Part shown: one piece after another, positions 1 through 10,438 of the stretch
Layout of the letters: the number at the start of each line of letters is the position of its first letter
Numbering within the stretch: the stretch's first letter is position 1
Origin: Lachancea dasiensis
Lineage: Eukaryota; Ascomycota; Saccharomycetes; Saccharomycetales; Saccharomycetaceae
Reading direction: 5' to 3'
Assembly: GCA_900074725.1 (NCBI GenBank)
Contig: LT598459.1
Location: forward strand, 444,467 to 508,466
DNA: 64,000 nt
The notes under the pieces: generated by a model
The model's database searches: none
The model's input: the letters and a program-made list of their open reading frames with translations, nothing else
What the model was told of the DNA's origin: nothing
Program-made: the position numbers and the translations under genes

Positions 1-102
1 CAGGATATTAAGTCTAGTGGGGCTCAAGGATGAATTTAAACTTCAAAATCTGTAGGAATTAGGCGAGCGAGAAATGTAGGTCATACATCCGATACTACGT
101 AT

Positions 103-1152
103 CTAAGACGTCTCATTCATCCATGCTAAAGTTTTCGCGATTCCTTCTTCGATGCCAACGGCAGGTTTATAACCTAACAGTCTTTTAGCTTTGTTGACAT
201 TGTGATACCTTACGGCACAAACAACTTTCACTCTAAAGGGGGTTAAACCGGGTTCTTTGCCCGTTAGCTTGGAAATACACTGGGATAAGTAGCCAGCGCA
301 GATTGCAATTGGTCTGTTAAGGACAATATTGTACTTATCCACATGTCCGTCAGCTCTCCAAACTGTCCTGGCGAGCGCCCAGAAGTAGGCTGGCGAGTCA
401 TTGGTGATAAAAAAAGCTTCACCTGCAACTTCTGGTTGTGATGACTTAAGTAGCAGTTTTTCAGCAGCAAGAACATGGGCATCGGCAACATTGCCCACAT
501 ATGTCCAATCAAACAGGTTGTTGTTATCACCAATCTGGAATTTCGATTGTCCCATCTTTGCAACACTTCTCAATCCAGGAACAAGCTGGCGATCACCGGG
601 ACCAAAGATACCAGCTGGCCGCAAAGCTATTGTCACAAAACTTTGACTTATGCTGTTGGACTTTAACACCATTTCTTCAGCAATGGCTTTAGTCTCGTTG
701 TACCCGTCCATGGGCACCTCTGGAATTGGCCAGGTTTCATCAGCATTGTGAATGTCTTGACCATTGAAAATCACACCAGCCGAGGAAGTGTAAATGAAAG
801 CTTTCACATTAAGCCTTTTTGAGGTTTCCAATAGGTTCTTCGTGCCAGCAACATTAACTTTATTGTAGATTTCTTGACTACAACCGTGCATGGGCGAAGC
901 AGAATGGACAACCACATCTGCTTGACTGCTCTGAAGCGCGCATTTCACGTCATTTTCGGATGTGAGGTCGCCGATATGCGTTGTGACAGCTTTCGGGTCG
1001 AACGTAAATTGCGAAGAAAGGTTGTCGGGCAACGGCCTAACATCGAAGACGTGGATGTCTGGACGCGGTGACAAGTTATAAAACTTCTCAATTAGATGGA
1101 GCCCTAGAAAACCAGCACCACCAACAAGAAGAACCGAATTCAACCCTGACAT
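103..1152 (-). CDS. ERG26: C-3 sterol dehydrogenase (sterol C4-decarboxylase)
   Basis: ER enzyme of ergosterol synthesis. It oxidatively decarboxylates 4-carboxysterols to 3-ketosterols during C4 demethylation, working with Erg25, Erg27 and the scaffold Erg28. The frame can be opened farther upstream, but the start at 1152 is chosen because MSGLNSVLLVGGAGFLG matches the S. cerevisiae N terminus and gives 349 residues, the family length. Visible motifs are the Rossmann glycine motif GGAGFLG (residues 11-17), a conserved stretch around FNGQDIHNADETWP, and the short-chain dehydrogenase/3-beta-HSD active-site YNETK near residue 150. It is transcribed divergently from TFC3 across the probable centromere. 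In S. cerevisiae this is the gene next to CEN7, which supports the centromere call. Identification is near certain from residue-level similarity. Confidence 0.97.
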   Translation of the reverse strand: MSGLNSVLLVGGAGFLGLHLIEKFYNLSPRPDIHVFDVRPLPDNLSSQFTFDPKAVTTHIGDLTSENDVKCALQSSQADVVVHSASPMHGCSQEIYNKVNVAGTKNLLETSKRLNVKAFIYTSSAGVIFNGQDIHNADETWPIPEVPMDGYNETKAIAEEMVLKSNSISQSFVTIALRPAGIFGPGDRQLVPGLRSVAKMGQSKFQIGDNNNLFDWTYVGNVADAHVLAAEKLLLKSSQPEVAGEAFFITNDSPAYFWALARTVWRADGHVDKYNIVLNRPIAICAGYLSQCISKLTGKEPGLTPFRVKVVCAVRYHNVNKAKRLLGYKPAVGIEEGIAKTLAWMNETS

Positions 1153-1379
1153 TTCTATCTTTTTCTCTTTATCTCTGTGCGCGTGAAGCAGTGATATATT
1201 GACTGATGTAATTTTCAATTTGGCTTAATTGTTTTTGGAGATGTAAACGCCGACTTTAAACGAGGGCCGAAACCACGTATCCCAGTGCCTTGAATATGAA
1301 GTAAATCTGCTTTTGAATTATGAGCCATTAAAAAGATACATTTACACCAAACTATTAAAAGTACCATAAGCAACCAAAA

Positions 1380-1506
1380 CATGTGATAGGGTTTCATTCC
1401 TTTAATAGAATTTATTTTAATTCTATAAAACGGTTTTGTATAAAAATGAAAACTTTTTTACAATAAAAAACAAAAACAAGTGGGTTTGGTATCCGAACTT
1501 AAAAAG
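1380..1506 (+). other. CEN: Probable point centromere (CDEI-CDEII-CDEIII)
   Basis: Three parts lie in the right order. An E-box CATGTGAT at 1380-1387 is the reverse complement of the CDEI consensus RTCACRTG. Then come 93 bp (1388-1480) with about 81% A+T and many A and T runs, as in CDEII. Then 1481-1506 matches CDEIII: TGGGTTTGGTATCCGAA followed after three bases by an A run, with the essential CCG at 1493-1495. Known biology: CDEI binds Cbf1 and CDEIII binds CBF3. Synteny is strong, because ERG26 and TFC3 are the genes beside CEN7 and CEN1 in S. cerevisiae. The oddity is that the CDEI E-box is oriented opposite to the usual S. cerevisiae arrangement. The function is inferred, not demonstrated. 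Confidence 0.75.
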
Positions 1507-2708
1507 TAGGTGGCCATTTAGGATAAAGATATCTTATATGAGCAGTTAGAGAATGTTTTTTTTCATCATTTATTTTTTATATATGTATGTCCTTCACAGA
1601 CAGACGAATGATTGAGCAGAGCGAGCATACGAAGTGTCCCGTAGATTATTCATCAGTTGCGTATTAAAATGACACAGATATTAGGGTTTTTGTTTGAGAA
1701 CACATAAGTTCAAAATGTCCAATTGAGGCCCGCGTAGCATGCATTTTTGTTGAATAGGTTGCTAATCTGTGGTGCGGACACTCGCTCTAATTAAATTCCA
1801 TTCTTCAACCGGTGGATATAAGCAGTCGACACTGAAAACAGCTCGTAGATGAGACAAGCGATTTGTTTGAACAATACAGTGCTTTTACAGTTGTCGAATA
1901 TTGTAATTTACTGAGTTAGTAAGGTCGGCAATAGATGTGACGCCCGTCTACATGTAGTTGGCATGACGGTCGTCGCTGGAAATTGCGGATCCGTCAAAGT
2001 TCGATGAACGTTGCCTTATAGAGAATTAGGTCTTGGTAGAGAGCTATTCAAGTCCTTTTGATAAAATAATACCTTTCAGCTAGAAGCATTTGGGACCTAT
2101 TGCTATACCCAAAAAGACAAATTTTTTTCTTTGAAGTTTCCACATTTCTCCTTTGACAATTGCGGCATTGACGATTGGTGCACTTACGATCGCAATGGTC
2201 TTGCTCGAGTATGTACCTTAAAAAACACAATCAGTGTTTAAATAAGCTGTCTGGTAATCATACCAAAATTGCGACGGGTGCCAATGCTCACCAAAATGGC
2301 TCATATCAATTTTAATATGACAGTCGTGTCCTTTGAATTTTAGGAAAAACGTTTGGAGACTGTTTCATTCTTTCCGAAGTGATTTTGTTTAGAGCTTCCC
2401 ATTAAGAACCTTTACCAAATTAATAGAGAGGCATCTATATCGAAGCGTTAGCCAGATCAATTGTACTTTGTTGTCGAAAAAGTGAAGAAGCCTACAAGCC
2501 GACTTCAGGTTGAGGATGTGTGATTTTCGTTGAGATTTGGTTACCAGTCGTCGGATCAGTTGGCATTAAATTAATTTGGCTTTCTACCATGTCGATCACA
2601 GGATACGAACGTAGCTTTTATTCCTAGCAGAAGATAGGGTTTCGCCAAAGTAAGAAGAGTCTCATGAACTCAAAAACAACCCTTCTGTTGGTATATGTTT
2701 CGGCACAA
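1507..2708. other. Gene-free pericentromeric spacer and TFC3 promoter
   Basis: About 1.2 kb between the CDEIII-like box and the TFC3 start. I see no tRNA, no open frame that resembles a protein and no clear repeat. The only small frames (for example 2048-2230 on the minus strand) have random-looking composition. The last few hundred bases presumably hold the TFC3 promoter. Flanks of this kind are usual beside budding-yeast point centromeres. Confidence 0.6.
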
Positions 2709-5700
2709 ATGACTATCTTGACTCCAGATGAATTAATTGAGAAACTGTGCGAGGAAATTGCCTATTCGGGTGGGAGTAAGTTTAATCGATCGAAGAGTTT
2801 AACAGCAGCGTGCAGGATATTAACTAAGGATAACAGGAATATTATTGACTAAATTCTGGGATCTGGTGTCTGAGGAAGTTGATAACTTGGACAACAGGCT
2901 CAAGATTTTCATACTCCGCTGCTTCCACGTTCACCGAGATACGTCATTGACTAGGGCCGGTAAGCTATTAGAGGCTACTAATTACGATGAACTTACGGAG
3001 GGTTGCGAGGACGTGTATTGCTCAATTACAGAAGACATGCTATATACGTTCCTTACTGGCTATTGCAAGAGAGAATGTTCCATAGGTGGGTTAGCGTTCG
3101 AATTACTCATAGAGATTGCAAAATCTAAGCAAGCAGGAATTAATACAATGGACTTGGCAAGAAAGACCTCACAAGACCCACGCAGCATCACAGGTCGCAT
3201 TAAAAAACTTGGAAACCTGGTGGTAGGGGTTCAGACAATTTATAAAGGTCATGTCGTCAAACATTTGAGACTTAGCAAATTTGGCGTTCAGATTGCAAGT
3301 GATTCAAATTACTCGAGTATGAAAGACAACTTGAAGAGCATCGTGGAAGTTGTGAAGAGTTCTAAAAATGGCGTTCGGCAGCTTATTGATTTGAAAAGAG
3401 AGTTGAAATTTGACAAGGATAAGCGCTTATCTAAGTCATTTATTGCAGCTATATCTTCACTGGTTACTGGGGGATATTTGAAAAAAGTACTCGTCGTTTC
3501 GCCTTCAAGCCCTTCCATGAAGATCAGGTGTGTCAAGTATTTGAAGGACTACCAACCTGAGCTTAAGCAAGGCAATGATTTCGAAGAAGAGACAGATTTG
3601 GAGGAAGGACACGAAGGAGGTGAGAACAACGATGCGGAGGAGGCAGAGGGAGGTGAGGAGTTAGAATTGCTTGGAAATGACAATGCCACGCAACTTCTTC
3701 AAGGCAAAAATCTTGTGATAGAAGACGAAACTAATTTCGATAGGAAGTTGTTTCTACTCAATCGGTTTCATCCGTTACAAAATCAGACGTATGCATTGGT
3801 TGACAAGCGAGGTATAGAAGGCTTATCCTCAATGCAGGCGGTGAGTATTTTGACGGGCAATGATTACAAACGATCATTTACTAAATGTAGCGAGTATTAT
3901 ATTGACACGATTGGTAAAGAAAACAAAAGTGACCGTGAGTTCGGGTTAGTGAAAGTCTATGACTTTGAGGGTAAAAGAAAATTTCACAGACTTTTCACCA
4001 AACGGCACTTTAATACCCTTGTTTCTGGTGAAAATATGCGAGAAGAGACTGATTTCCCATTGATCAAGGTGCAGAAAAATACTTTAAGAGTTCTGAGTGA
4101 TAAAGCTTATTCTCCTTTGAGTAACACGCTTCGATTTATTGAAAATGATCATGGAGGCTTATTCTTTTGGAATGGAGAGTTAAAGGCTCCAGCAAATGAA
4201 AATGCTGTCCCGCGAGGAAGGAAGCGAAAGGGACAGGCGGAATTAATTGGACGAGGTGCACAAGAGGATTCCAAGAAAATGAAGCCGTCCCACACTGAGT
4301 CTATACTGACTCTCATAACTGACGAGCAGAAAAAGTTGAAGGACGAAACAACGGAGAACATTGAGGTGTCTGTTAGTGATGCAGGACAAGATGATAAGGC
4401 AAACATTGCGATCTCTATCGATGGATTATCCGCCAACTCATTGAAATCTTTGCAGAGGCAGCGTGCTATATTGGAAGTACTGACGAAGAGCGGTGGCGTT
4501 AGCCTTTTTCGAGATCAGTTTTTCGAGGACGTCAAAAAGCTTATGGGCTCGAAAACGACTCTGGACAAAAAAACAATCAAGGGCGATTTGAACTTATTGA
4601 GGGCATCCAACAAAATTGGTTTTCAAATCGATAGATTGAGGAGCCGAAAAGTTTTGTTCTTGCCTCATATACCCCAGGAGACTATTTCCAAGTTTTTACT
4701 CAATGAGAAGGAAAGCAAGAAGTCTTATTTTAAGGATGTAATACACAACGCTGACATATATTTTTTTGATGAATCACAGCGCGAAAGGTTTTTAAGAGGT
4801 GGGGGCTCTGCTGAAAGGATAAAAAATTTTGAAAAGAAAACTTCTAATGGTAGGCGCGGTCCTGCTTTGAGGAAGGCTCCAAAAGGCCCAGATAAGGATA
4901 ATGCCGAGGAAACAATAACTCTAACGGATTCGGCTGCAGAGCGTCAATCCCTTATTGACAATACTATGGCTCAATACTCAAAAGAGGATTCTTCAGGGTA
5001 CCGGCGCTATAATGTTGGAACTAAAGTTGGGGTCCGTGTATTGGTTATGGCTGTAATAATTACAGAGATAGTCAATGGGGAGGTTGTATGGGATCTTATA
5101 ACAAAACTCTTCCCAAGCAATTCGTTGAGTAATTTGGAGAAGCAATGGACGACTAGAAGAATAAAGATGGGCCATGGCGGTTGGAAAGCACTGAAGATGA
5201 AATGGCGCAAGATTCTTGTTGAGGCTATGAAAGAGGAGCAACTTACCATGCGTGATGTCGAAACTTTAGATTTGCCCAAACTAATCAGGATTTGGGAGAG
5301 TGCCGATCAAAAGCCACCAGAAACTGAATTCAAACTTCTCCGAAATCATGAAGACAATGTGAAGAAGTTTACTTTGATAAGGGAACCTAGGAATGTACCG
5401 CATCCGGCTACCGTAGAGACTGCTTCTATGGTTCAGCGTGAGTCAAATTTGCTGAGAAAATGTTATATGTATCGGGCTGGTCAAGAATGCTTATCAGTCA
5501 AGAAAGAAGATCAAATCCGAACTGCAGTCAGGTCAGCACTTCTTGAGAGAGGCACCGGTGGCTTCAATGATATAAGTGCCCTACAAGCTTTTGAAAAGGG
5601 AGACATCGAGAAGACAGTCTTAGATATGGCTAAAGAGAAGCAGATAAGCTTTCTGAATCCATCGAAGCTACAGCTAACTGATGGCTTACATGAAATGCTG

Positions 5701-6267
5701 GTAAAGAAAGGGGACTTCGAGAGCATGGAAAAAGCAGCTGAATATCATGCACAGCTTTCGAATATTTTTGAAGGGCGAAGAGGATTGGTAATAAAGGAAG
5801 AGCTGACCAACCAAGCTGCCCTGGTTATTATAGAGCTGTTACATTCAGCCTCAATCGCAATGGCCGGTGTACCAATCTTGTCGGAGGAGCACCCGATGCA
5901 TTATACCACTCGAAGATATGGATTCGGTGCCCTTATTCCCCCCCTTATAGTTTTTCAAGATAAAAGTTCAAATAAGAGGTTGACTCAGTCTATTCCCATC
6001 CCTATGGGGAGGCCGTATAGTCGCCTTTGGATTAACAGTGGAGGAAAAGTACGCCCTCAAGTTTGGAAACAGGTAGTTGCCTTGATTTTGCTAGAGATCT
6101 GCTTTAATCCTGGAATTTCCGCGGGAAGACTCTCGTTGCATTGCGCACAACTACTAGCTCCAGCCGAAGTCGAAGAAATTGTCATATGGTGTACGAACTC
6201 TCGTTATGTTTCTAAATTAGAATTTGGTGGCTTGCTCGTTAACTCCACATGGTTCTTGGCTCTTTAA
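2709..6267 (+). CDS. TFC3: TFIIIC tau138 subunit (B-box-binding Pol III transcription factor), spliced
   Basis: Largest subunit of TFIIIC. It binds the B box of tRNA genes and recruits TFIIIB for RNA polymerase III. Two exons: 2709-2775 and 2837-6267, giving about 1165 residues (S. cerevisiae 1160). The ATG at 2709 is preferred over the one at 2664 because MTILTPDELIEKL aligns with the known N terminus MVLTIYPDELV. Splicing joins YSGG to RILLTKFWDL, restoring the conserved start of the first domain. Diagnostic conserved stretches include GINTMDLARKTSQDPRS, NGVRQLIDLKRELKFDK and NNLEKQW-type motifs such as FPSNSLSNLEKQWTTRR. An acidic stretch lies near residues 265-295. Only the second exon shows as a long frame, so a naive call misses the true N terminus. 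Confidence 0.96.
2776..2836 (+). other. TFC3 intron
   Basis: 61 nt, phase 1. The donor is GTAAGT at 2776-2781. The likely branch site is TATTAAC at 2818-2824, one mismatch from TACTAAC. The acceptor AACAG ends at 2836, 13 nt past the branch A. S. cerevisiae TFC3 has an intron at the same phase and nearly the same codon, after about 70 nt of coding sequence. Splicing is the only way to join the conserved N terminus to the rest of the protein. Confidence 0.9.
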
Positions 6268-6967
6268 TCTTTAGTTGACAATGATCTGCTACCAGCAGCG
6301 GTGTACTAACGTTACCTTCAGGAAACGAAGTTATGGCCCATTAGGATAATACATAAAGAAATTCTAATTAAAAAATGTATGAAGAAGATTGAGAGCATAG
6401 TTTCCGGGGTTTGTGAGATTGATTATGGTCAACATCCTTGTAATTGTAGGCAGTCGTTATCCACATTATAGGTTGTCGTAATATGGGCAAAGACTTTTCA
6501 AGGTTCCCTGCACGCTTCATAATTGTTCATTGACCTGTTCACTTGCAGATCAATGGTGCACCAGAGCTACCAAGAAGTGAGGCGATAAGAATATGGATTG
6601 TAAAAGAATACAATTTCTAGTATTTTTGGGCGGACGGGTAAAATTTTGACTATGACAAATCGCTTGGCCCCCACTACTTTGAATTTTGCGGCATGCCGCT
6701 CTAAACAATACATCAGTTTGGGGGATTGTGAGTTTGCATGATCACGGGTTAGCGATAAGTACTTTACCAATGACGGCTATCAATACTTTTGTTACGACGG
6801 AGTACATATCCTACCTGGTAGTGAATAACAAATTCTTCATGCAGAAGTATTCAGTCGATATGCACCTTTTTAGTTGCAATAGCAAGGTTCCTTTATGAAA
6901 TGGAACGCAATATACGCTGCTGGAACCCTCGCGCCTCTTGTGAAGTACTATGTGTGAATGTATTATT

Positions 6968-7150
6968 GGAGCGAGTCAGCATTGGCAGAAGCTTATTTGC
7001 CGAATTCCCTGTTCACTTTATTGATGAACATCAGGTTTAGAGTTCTGAGTACTTGATAATAAATTTTAAGCTTACAAAGCGATTTTTGGTTGTCGATCCG
7101 TGGTTACCTCGATCCGTGATTACCTCGACTATAATGTTGACCGGTTAGAT
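6968..7150. repeat. Degraded dispersed repeat, copy A (possible LTR fossil)
   Basis: By eye this stretch aligns with 26776-26930 over more than 130 bp. Shared blocks include TTCTGAG-ACTTGATA-TAAAT and CCGTGATTA-CT-G-CTATA. Both copies lie upstream of a tRNA gene. The family is not certain; a solo long terminal repeat of a Ty-type element is the most likely source. Ends are eroded and no coding part is visible. Divergence suggests an old insertion. Confidence 0.4.
7093..7124 (+). repeat. 16-bp tandem duplication
   Basis: TCGATCCGTGGTTACC at 7093-7108 is followed directly by TCGATCCGTGATTACC at 7109-7124, one mismatch. It lies inside repeat copy A. The other copies of that repeat appear to have a single unit, so the duplication is probably local and later. 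Confidence 0.75.
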
Positions 7151-7661
7151 GAATCAAGCAGTCCAAACTTAAACAAAAATTCAAGATAGGTTTCAAACTT
7201 CTACGAGAACTTACATAATAACCTACCATGAATTGTGAGAGTAATGGGAGGGTATAGTAGACCTCAAATAAAGTATGGCTCGATTTCTTAGAGCATTCCT
7301 TCTAGGCCATTTACGCTGATTTATCATTTTCACTGACACTAGGATTATCACATTGTACAGTAGGGGTACATATCTTACACATCTGTTTACGATTATGTAA
7401 TTGAGCCCCATGAGATAGTAGAGGATGTGCTCTAGGGCAATTCGGACCAAGCCATATTATAAAGGAGGGTGGAGCGGAACAAATGAAAGCTATATACAGA
7501 AGAAAGCAGCTCACTAGCTGATTCTAACCAGATCCGTGGCATTATTAGTAGTTCAGTCCTTTTCAATATTTACGTTGATATTGTGGTAAATTACTCTCTT
7601 CTTGTTCATGTGCTTAGGAGCTTCAGTTTATGTTATCATAGAATCCGATATTCCATTCTGT

Positions 7662-7772
7662 GGGCGTGTGGTCTAGTGGTATGATTCTCGCTTTGGGCGA
7701 AGTTTGAGCTTAAACTTAAACTGTTTACCACAAATATGCGAGAGGCCCTGGGTTCAATTCCCAGCTCGCCCC
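7662..7772 (+). tRNA. tP(UGG): tRNA-Pro (anticodon UGG), with intron
   Basis: Mature parts are 7662-7697 and 7737-7772. The acceptor stem begins GGGCGTG and pairs with the 3' end CTCGCCC, discriminator C. The anticodon stem is CTCGC/GCGAG, the loop carries TGG at 7694-7696, and the T arm has GGTTCAATTCC. The two exons match the S. cerevisiae tP(UGG) sequence as I recall it. A 39-nt intron (7698-7736) follows one base after the anticodon, the normal position. A T run for Pol III termination begins at 7774. The tRNA splicing endonuclease subunit SEN34 is encoded in this same window. Confidence 0.97.
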
Positions 7773-7856
7773 CTTTTTATCCAACTATCTTTTTTTTTGA
7801 TTTTTGATAAAAAGTTAATGATGCAGCTTTCATCATCTACAGCTTAAGAACTTCCG

Positions 7857-9519
7857 ATGACGATGAATAATTTGCACGGAGAGAGGCTTGAAAGGTCTTC
7901 ACGGGCACCCTATTCGAGTATATCCAAGCCTACAACTCGGAAGGTATGTTGTTGTGAAAGAAGTAGTGATTGCTTTGCTCTTTATACTAACAGACTTGGC
8001 CTTAACAAAGAAATCACTCGTATCCCAGATTAGAGCCTTTTTCAATGGCGGGAATTTGACGTCTGAAAATTCAGTTAACCTTGTGCCCCCTCCCTCATTT
8101 GCTCCCAATCGCACCCCAGGCTCTTTCTTTAGTGAGAGCTCAAGTGACTTACTTGTCAATAAGCGTAGGGCCCGTCAAAGTGAACAGGAAGCCAAAGAAA
8201 TAGAAGCTGAAAACCTTGATGAAGCAAACTCTTCCAATTCAGCATTAGCGGCTTTTTTCCGTGAAAAGGGCGATGCGCCATTGAGTGAGGTTGAATATGA
8301 AGGGGTTTTGTCTTTGATGAAGAAGAACAGGACTTGTTCTGACGACCTCACTGGAGAAAAGGAGGATGCATCGGGTGTATTTTCTGCCAAAGAGATGAAG
8401 CCTGCATTGCTGAGACCAGCAGACGCAGTTCGTACAACCTCTTTTAAGGCACCATCCTTTGTGCCACAATATGATGACTATTCTACGACTTTCAGCACTT
8501 CAATGAGAAGTACATCCTCCGCGTCCTCAAGAAAATCTCGAGTTTTCGACTACTCTAATCTTCCCTCTCCATACAGATCATGCTCGTACAAGCACAGTGC
8601 AGCGGAAGTGGTTAGTAGTCCTAAGAGGTTGAAGTCGTCTTGCGAACAAGCTTCTGAAGCTCAAAGTTCTTCCAACCAGAAATTGAGTAATACAGCATCT
8701 GCTTTGATATCTCTTCTGGATGGTGACAAAACGAAACCACCGGCTTCAGGGCTCGCAAATCCTTATACTAATAAGATTTCGGAGTTCAAACATGAAAAAA
8801 GGACAGCCGATTCTCGTGCTTCTGAGCCGTATACGCCTTCTAAGGGAGATACTGATAAGTTCGCTCAATCAATTGCACTAAGTGAGATTGAAAATAATGA
8901 GGAGAAAGACAAAGAGCGTGGAGAAAAGCATTCTACAGCTGAACATTTTGCAAAATATAAGCCAGTTAAGGCATCGTCATTGCGTACCATTGTGTCCGCA
9001 CCAAAATCTACTGATATAAGGTCAAGTGGGAAGGAAACTCTAAGGTCGGCCCCTACCATCTCGGAGTCTGTGACTTTTGAGATTCCATCTACGAATCATA
9101 TGGTTGTCACCTCAGAAAACAATACCGGGCAGCTGACTTCTAAACCTTTCGGCGGTATGAATTGTAAAATCGATAGTAAAGAAGATCTATCAAACGGGTC
9201 AGTTGTTCAAGAGGATACACAGTTAGCTCTGGAAAGGCAGACCGGTCCAAAAACTGACCCCGCATTGCTAAGCGATTCTAATACGTCCGTTGGTGCCACG
9301 AGCCAAAAGGTGATATTTGGTTCGAATGGCAACCCAAGTGTGCATGATTTAAAGAAAAGCACATTAAATCAAGAAATGTCGAAGGCCAAAAGGTCGACCG
9401 CGCCCACGTATAAATTTGACTTCGACGCTCCGCCGTATTCTGGAGTAAATCAGAGTTCATTGAACACAAGGCTAGTGCACTCTTTGATTAGCAGTTTTAC
9501 ATTTGATTCTGACGTATAG
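7857..9519 (+). CDS. NUP60: Nucleoporin Nup60 (FXF nucleoporin, nuclear basket), spliced
   Basis: Nuclear basket nucleoporin that anchors Nup2 and helps tether Mlp proteins. Two exons, 7857-7943 and 8011-9519, give 531 residues (S. cerevisiae 539). Without splicing the frame begins in translated intron sequence and lacks the real N terminus. Splicing joins RAPYSSISKPTTRK to KSLVSQIRAFF, which aligns with SAPYRK...KPSLFSKIKTFF of the S. cerevisiae protein. Other matches are the LSEVEYEGVLSLM helix, SNLPSPYRS and SNTASALISLLD. FXF-type motifs lie near the C terminus (KFDFDAP, SFTFDSD). The start could be the ATG at 7857 or at 7863, which is in frame two codons on. S. cerevisiae NUP60 has no intron, so this one is lineage-specific. 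Confidence 0.92.
7944..8010 (+). other. NUP60 intron
   Basis: 67 nt, phase 0. All three signals are near consensus: donor GTATGT at 7944-7949, branch TACTAAC at 7985-7991, and acceptor AAAG ending at 8010, 20 nt past the branch A. The CAG at 7991-7993 overlaps the branch site and is too close to be used. Removing the intron restores similarity to the Nup60 N terminus on both sides, which is independent support. Confidence 0.9.
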
Positions 9520-9642
9520 ATATTTGTACCACTGTGTATTCTCGCTCAGGTCTATATCAATACATACTCGTCATAGACTTTGGTCAACAATTTTTAACAA
9601 AAGGCTCGGCATCTATTTGCGAAGTCAATTGGGGAGACTAGT

Positions 9643-10302
9643 TTAAAGAATTTTCTGCTTGACAAAGAAGGTACGCAAGTGTCTTAGTTGCCACGCACAT
9701 GTGCCACCTAGAACGATAACTTGGAACACGGTCCACCACATAGCCCGAGAGTTGGCCGATTCAGAAGCATCTCTGAACATAGCCTCGCGCTCTCTTACAA
9801 GATCTTGTTCTCTTTTGATTTCCATCACTCGCTCATTCAGCACTTGGATCTTGCTTTGCAAGGATTTCATGGCTTCCGAGCCTTTCGAGTCTAGGTGAGA
9901 GTCGGAGCCAGTCTCAAACTCGATTTCGACCTTTGTCTTGACCTTTGCTAACCAACCCTGGGATTGCGGCTGTATACAAATCTTGTGCTCGCCAGAGTCA
10001 AGAGCGTTAAATGTAAATTCGCCCTGAGCAGCCCTCTTCTGATTCATAACTCTGTGGTTATCATCAAAAACTTCTTCTACATCCACAATGACTGAAATTT
10101 CGTCGCCAGAAGGTGTTCTGTAAGTTTTGAGGTTGTCATCATACGATTGAACATTATATTTTCCGTGCAAAAGAGTACCCTGCACAAGTTCTTTGTTAAA
10201 GCACTTACGTTCCCCGCCGTTGCTATAATAATAGAATGCACTTGCGAATGGGGTCACAACTAGCAGTACACTAATCTGGAGTAGCAAACCGGCAATTCTC
10301 AT
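9643..10302 (-). CDS. ERP1/ERP6: p24-family cargo receptor of COPII vesicles
   Basis: Type I membrane protein of the p24 (emp24/gp25L) family cycling between ER and Golgi; Erp1 works in a complex with Erp2, Emp24 and Erv25. 219 residues, the usual size. Visible parts: signal peptide (residues 1-22), GOLD domain with a conserved Cys pair (ERKCF and HKICI), a coiled coil near 145-180, one membrane span near 187-205 and a short tail FFVKQKIL with the paired Phe used for COPII sorting. It is the single ancestor-type copy of the S. cerevisiae duplicate pair ERP1 (chr I) and ERP6 (chr VII). It is divergent from SWD1 with a 166-bp shared promoter. Confidence 0.93.
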   Translation of the reverse strand: MRIAGLLLQISVLLVVTPFASAFYYYSNGGERKCFNKELVQGTLLHGKYNVQSYDDNLKTYRTPSGDEISVIVDVEEVFDDNHRVMNQKRAAQGEFTFNALDSGEHKICIQPQSQGWLAKVKTKVEIEFETGSDSHLDSKGSEAMKSLQSKIQVLNERVMEIKREQDLVREREAMFRDASESANSRAMWWTVFQVIVLGGTCAWQLRHLRTFFVKQKIL

Positions 10303-10438
10303 CGTAGAACCTTGGTTGATTAAGCTTTTTTGGAGGGAGGGGAGTGTGGACTAGTAGGAAGTTGTTACAGAATGTGTTTTTAGATATTATTATGAAGGAA
10401 AAACTTTTATTATTTACGCGCCCAAATTAATGAACAGC

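Larger units (their letters stand above)
6268..7661. other. Gene-poor spacer upstream of tRNA-Pro with a degraded repeat
   Basis: 1.4 kb without a supportable protein gene; the short open frames (such as 6686-6898) look random. It contains one copy of a diverged repeat at about 6968-7150 that also occurs near 26.8 kb, and a 16-bp tandem duplication at 7093-7124. Sequence just upstream of yeast tRNA genes is a common landing site for Ty elements. By gene-order comparison it is also a probable rearrangement endpoint. Confidence 0.55.

Noticed and set aside
1260-1300. Possible CDEIII on the minus strand, to match the minus orientation of the CDEI box
   Set aside because: The minus strand there lacks the TCCGAA core and the A run; the plus-strand match at 1481-1506 is far better.
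7991-7993. CAG as an alternative NUP60 acceptor
   Set aside because: It overlaps the TACTAAC branch site; the AG at 8009-8010 is properly spaced and keeps the conserved frame.
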